This document shows, in pieces, positions 61,551-64,000 of a DNA stretch of 64,000 nucleotides. Position 1 is the first letter of the stretch. The number at the start of each line of letters is the position of its first letter. The stretch spans positions 1-64,000 of the forward strand of contig NZ_JABACJ020000024.1 of assembly GCF_012524165.2 (NCBI RefSeq), written 5' to 3'. Source of the stretch: Faecalicatena faecalis. Lineage in GTDB: Bacteria > Bacillota > Clostridia > Lachnospirales > Lachnospiraceae. The notes beneath the pieces were generated by a model, which was not told the origin of the DNA, did not search any database, and saw nothing but the letters and a program-made list of their open reading frames with translations. The position numbers were made by a program, and so were the translations under genes.

Positions 61551-62435
61551 ATGTTAGACAGAGTTTGCATTTCAGGCTTTGCAGACGAAATCAGTTCGGA
61601 TTTTGAAGAGCAGCTCAAGACAGTGACGGAATTGGGAATGCATTATATTTCTCTTCGCTCTGCAGATAAAAAAGGAATTGCAGATTATACAGCACAGGAA
61701 GTACAGACAGAGCTGTTGCCGCTGCTTGAGAAATATCAAGTCAAGGTCTCATCCATTGGCTCCCCGATCGGAAAAGTCGGCGTGGAGGATAAAGAGGGGT
61801 TCGAGAAGCAGAAAGTACAGCTTTTAGAGCTGTGTAAGATCTGTAAGCTGTTGGACTGCAGATTTATCAGGATGTTCAGCTTCTTTATTCCAGAAGGGAA
61901 AGACGCAGATTCTTATCGGGAGACTGTCATTACAAAGCTGAGACAACTGGTAGAGATTGCAAAGCAGCATGATATCATTCTGATACATGAGAATGAAAAA
62001 GATATCTATGGAGATACAAAGGAACGCTGCAGGACTTTGTTTGAAGAAATTTCAGATTCACATTTTCAGGCAGCATTCGATTTTGCGAATTTCGTACAGT
62101 GCGGCGAGGATACAGAAGAATGCTGGGACATGTTAAAGCCTTATATCGTATATATCCACATTAAGGACGCTGTGACAACGGACAATGAAAACGTGGTCTG
62201 CGGAACGGGAGAAGGAAAGATCGAGAAGCTTTTGGATCGAGCATTGAATCAGGAAGGATATCAAGGATTTCTGACACTGGAGCCGCATCTGGTCCTCTTT
62301 GATTCCCTGGCTTCCCTGGAGACCACCGAGGCTGAAAATGTCATCAAGAAGAACAAAGCCGAGACCGGGGCGGATGGTTATGCAATGCAGTACCATGCAC
62401 TATGCGCAATATTAGAAAATATTCAAAATAAATAA
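61551..62435 (+). CDS. Sugar phosphate isomerase/epimerase family protein (xylose isomerase-like TIM barrel)
   Basis: A 294-residue AP-endonuclease-2-like TIM barrel. It begins C-I-S-G-F-A-D-E-I, with L-I-H-E-N-E-K-D-I-Y-G, A-A-F-D-F-A-N-F-V and I-H-I-K-D-A-V as metal-site strands and a final T-L-E-P-H. These enzymes isomerise, epimerise or dehydrate sugars or inositols. It lies 19 nt before an oxidoreductase of the Gfo/Idh/MocA family, a common partner set for oxidised sugar or inositol catabolism. Substrate unknown. Confidence 0.85.
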   Translation: MLDRVCISGFADEISSDFEEQLKTVTELGMHYISLRSADKKGIADYTAQEVQTELLPLLEKYQVKVSSIGSPIGKVGVEDKEGFEKQKVQLLELCKICKLLDCRFIRMFSFFIPEGKDADSYRETVITKLRQLVEIAKQHDIILIHENEKDIYGDTKERCRTLFEEISDSHFQAAFDFANFVQCGEDTEECWDMLKPYIVYIHIKDAVTTDNENVVCGTGEGKIEKLLDRALNQEGYQGFLTLEPHLVLFDSLASLETTEAENVIKKNKAETGADGYAMQYHALCAILENIQNK

Positions 62436-62454
62436 AAAGACGGAGGAAAAGACT

Positions 62455-63648
62455 ATGAGTAAAATTCGTTATGGAATCATCGGAGTAGGAGCGCAGGGAG
62501 GCGCTTATGCAGGATTTTTGACAGGAAAAGCAGGATTCCCGGGAATGCCGGCGCCAGAGTGCCCGCCTCACTGTGAGTTGGGAGCACTTTGCGATATTGA
62601 TCCTGAAAAAGAAAAAATGTGTGCAGAAAAATACCCGGAATTTCCATTCTATACAGATTGGAAAGAAATGGTGGCTTCTGGAAATGTAGACGCAGTGATC
62701 ACCACGGTACCGCATTACCTTCACACAGAAATCGCAATCTACTGCCTGGAGCATGGCATGAATGTTCTGGTAGAGAAACCAGCAGGTGTTTTCGCAAAAT
62801 CTGTCCGTGAGATGAACGAGTGCGCAGCGAACCATCCTGAGACTGCATTTGGAATCATGTTCAACCAGCGTACCAATAAATTATATCAGAAGATCAAGGA
62901 AATCGTTTCCTCAGGAGAAATGGGAGAAATCCGTCGTTCCAATTGGATCATCAATTCCTGGTGGCGCCCGGACAGCTACTATGCACAGAGCGAGTGGCGT
63001 GCAACATGGGGTGGAGAAGGCGGAGGTGTCCTCGTGAACCAGGCTCCTCATCAACTCGATCTGTGGCAGTGGATCTGCGGAGTTCCAAGTAAGGTATATG
63101 CAAAGTGCTTGTATGGATGCCATCGTGATATTGCAGTAGAGAATGATGTAACAATCGTGACAGAATATCCGAATGGAGCAACAGGAAGTTTTATCACCTG
63201 TACTCATGACCCGATCGGAACAGACCGCCTGGAGATCGACCTGGACGGAGGAAAGATCGTAGTAGACGGAAGCAGCAAGGCTACTGTATACCGTCTCATA
63301 AAAGACGAAAATGAAATGAACCAGACCATGAGCATGATGGATGTTGCCAAGTTGACAATGGGCAATGCCTCAGGTGCAGACGGTATGTACACAGTAGAGA
63401 CATTCGAGAACACAGACGGATGGGGCAAACAGCACACGACTGTTATGGAGAACTTTGCACTGCATATTCTGGAAGGTGCACCGCTTCTTGCACCGGGATC
63501 AGACGGAATCAATGGCGTGAACCTTGCGAATGCAACACAGTTATCCTCATGGCTGGGCAAAGAAGTGGACACCCCAGTTGATGAAGACCTCTATTTAAGT
63601 GAACTGAACAAAAAGATTGCCGAAGAAGGCAAATTCCCGACTCGTTAG
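62455..63648 (+). CDS. Gfo/Idh/MocA family oxidoreductase
   Basis: A 397-residue NAD(P)-dependent sugar dehydrogenase. A Rossmann domain opens I-I-G-V-G-A-Q-G-G, followed by C-D-I-D-P-E-K, the E-K-P-A-G motif with its catalytic-site Lys, and Y-L-H-T-E-I. The C-terminal domain is of the GFO_IDH_MocA_C type, with W-R-A-T-W-G-G-E-G-G-G-V-L-V-N-Q-A-P-H-Q-L-D. First of two such genes after the isomerase. Confidence 0.9.
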   Translation: MSKIRYGIIGVGAQGGAYAGFLTGKAGFPGMPAPECPPHCELGALCDIDPEKEKMCAEKYPEFPFYTDWKEMVASGNVDAVITTVPHYLHTEIAIYCLEHGMNVLVEKPAGVFAKSVREMNECAANHPETAFGIMFNQRTNKLYQKIKEIVSSGEMGEIRRSNWIINSWWRPDSYYAQSEWRATWGGEGGGVLVNQAPHQLDLWQWICGVPSKVYAKCLYGCHRDIAVENDVTIVTEYPNGATGSFITCTHDPIGTDRLEIDLDGGKIVVDGSSKATVYRLIKDENEMNQTMSMMDVAKLTMGNASGADGMYTVETFENTDGWGKQHTTVMENFALHILEGAPLLAPGSDGINGVNLANATQLSSWLGKEVDTPVDEDLYLSELNKKIAEEGKFPTR

Positions 63649-63680
63649 GACGGAGCCGATATAAGGGGGGAGACATACAT

Positions 63681-64000
63681 ATGAAAACAGCGGCAGTGAT
63701 TGGTCTGGGAGATATCTCAGTCATCCATATTGCAGCACTTCAAGCGAACCCGGCGATTCAGCTCGCAGCGGTCTGTGATATAGACGCATCCGCCCGGGAA
63801 AGAGCACCGAAGGAGGTGCCGTTTTATCAGGATTATAGACAGATGCTTGCAGATGTGAGACCAGATGTAGTCCACATCTGTCTGCCCCATTATCTTCACG
63901 CTCCGGTGGCAGAAGAAGTTGGAGCTATGGGAATTCATGTATTCTGTGAAAAGCCGGCAGCACTTGATTCGGCTGAGGCAGAGGAATTTGCTGCATTCGA
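63681..64000 (+). CDS. Gfo/Idh/MocA family oxidoreductase, partial (runs off the window)
   Basis: The first 106 codons of a second oxidoreductase. It reads M-K-T-A-A-V-I-G-L-G-D-I-S, then V-C-D-I-D-A-S, I-C-L-P-H-Y-L-H and C-E-K-P-A-A-L, giving the NAD-binding half with the E-K-P motif. GGGGGGAG precedes the ATG. The C-terminal domain lies beyond 64000. The glycine loop reads G-L-G-D-I-S rather than G-x-G-x-x-G or A. Confidence 0.85.
   Translation, partial: MKTAAVIGLGDISVIHIAALQANPAIQLAAVCDIDASARERAPKEVPFYQDYRQMLADVRPDVVHICLPHYLHAPVAEEVGAMGIHVFCEKPAALDSAEAEEFAAF

Overview
The window looks like chromosome of a gut-type Lachnospiraceae bacterium (Firmicutes/Clostridia). This rests on gene content only: sugar ABC transporters encoded without their ATPase, YesM/YesN-type two-component regulators, a GlgC/GlgD pair, a SEC-C methionine aminopeptidase, a split transketolase, a selenocysteine-dependent glycine reductase and a Roseburia-like beta-mannan locus. 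I see no tRNA, rRNA, CRISPR array, prophage or intact insertion sequence.

Layout. 1-0.9 kb: a hicB antitoxin beside a frame-broken hicA toxin (minus strand). 0.8-10.8 kb: a GH94 disaccharide phosphorylase of the chitobiose phosphorylase type, a phosphohexomutase, a sensor kinase, an ABC importer and a response regulator. 10.8-19.4 kb: glycine reductase cluster grdX-grdE-grdB-trxB-trxA-grdA-grdC-grdD. It has a glycine riboswitch and terminator in front, and in-frame UGA (Sec) codons in grdB and grdA. 19.5-25 kb: Rpn-type nuclease (-), pyridoxal kinase and vitamin ECF S-component, radical SAM protein, methionine aminopeptidase (-), DUF1015 protein (-). 25.3-28.6 kb: FtsX-type ABC exporter. 28.8-32.4 kb: glgCD (-) divergent from phosphofructokinase. 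32.5-52.4 kb: the housekeeping set dnaX / ybaB / recR, opened up by about 17 kb of beta-mannan utilisation genes. 52.4-56.4 kb: a LacI regulator, transaldolase and split transketolase. 56.4-57.9 kb: an HD protein and a dead REP-associated transposase. 57.9-61.2 kb: a LysM/membrane protein, a DUF5711 protein and CvpA. 61.2-61.4 kb: a dense cluster of hairpins. 61.5-64 kb: a sugar isomerase and two Gfo/Idh/MocA oxidoreductases, the last cut by the window edge.

How the genes work together. The mannan locus encodes a complete intracellular route. A LacI-regulated ABC importer brings in acetylated manno-oligosaccharides, and CE2 and CE17 esterases remove the acetyl groups. GH130_2 and GH130_1 phosphorylases, with a 2-epimerase between them, release mannose-1-phosphate and glucose. 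GH1 and GH113 enzymes hydrolyse what remains. A phosphomannomutase and a fused mannose-6-phosphate isomerase/ROK kinase feed the products into glycolysis. No secreted mannanase is present, so the organism probably imports fragments made by others. The glycine reductase cluster provides Stickland-type reduction of glycine to acetyl phosphate, tuned by glycine itself. The first locus probably imports a second beta-linked disaccharide and splits it by phosphorolysis.

Most notable items: the mannan island inside dnaX-ybaB-recR; the ManA-ROK fusion; REP-like repeats that match the 3' end of a degraded RAYT gene; the hairpin cluster at 61.24-61.36 kb; the degenerate JAMM-like/LysM membrane protein; and an uncharacterised membrane protein inside the mannan operon.
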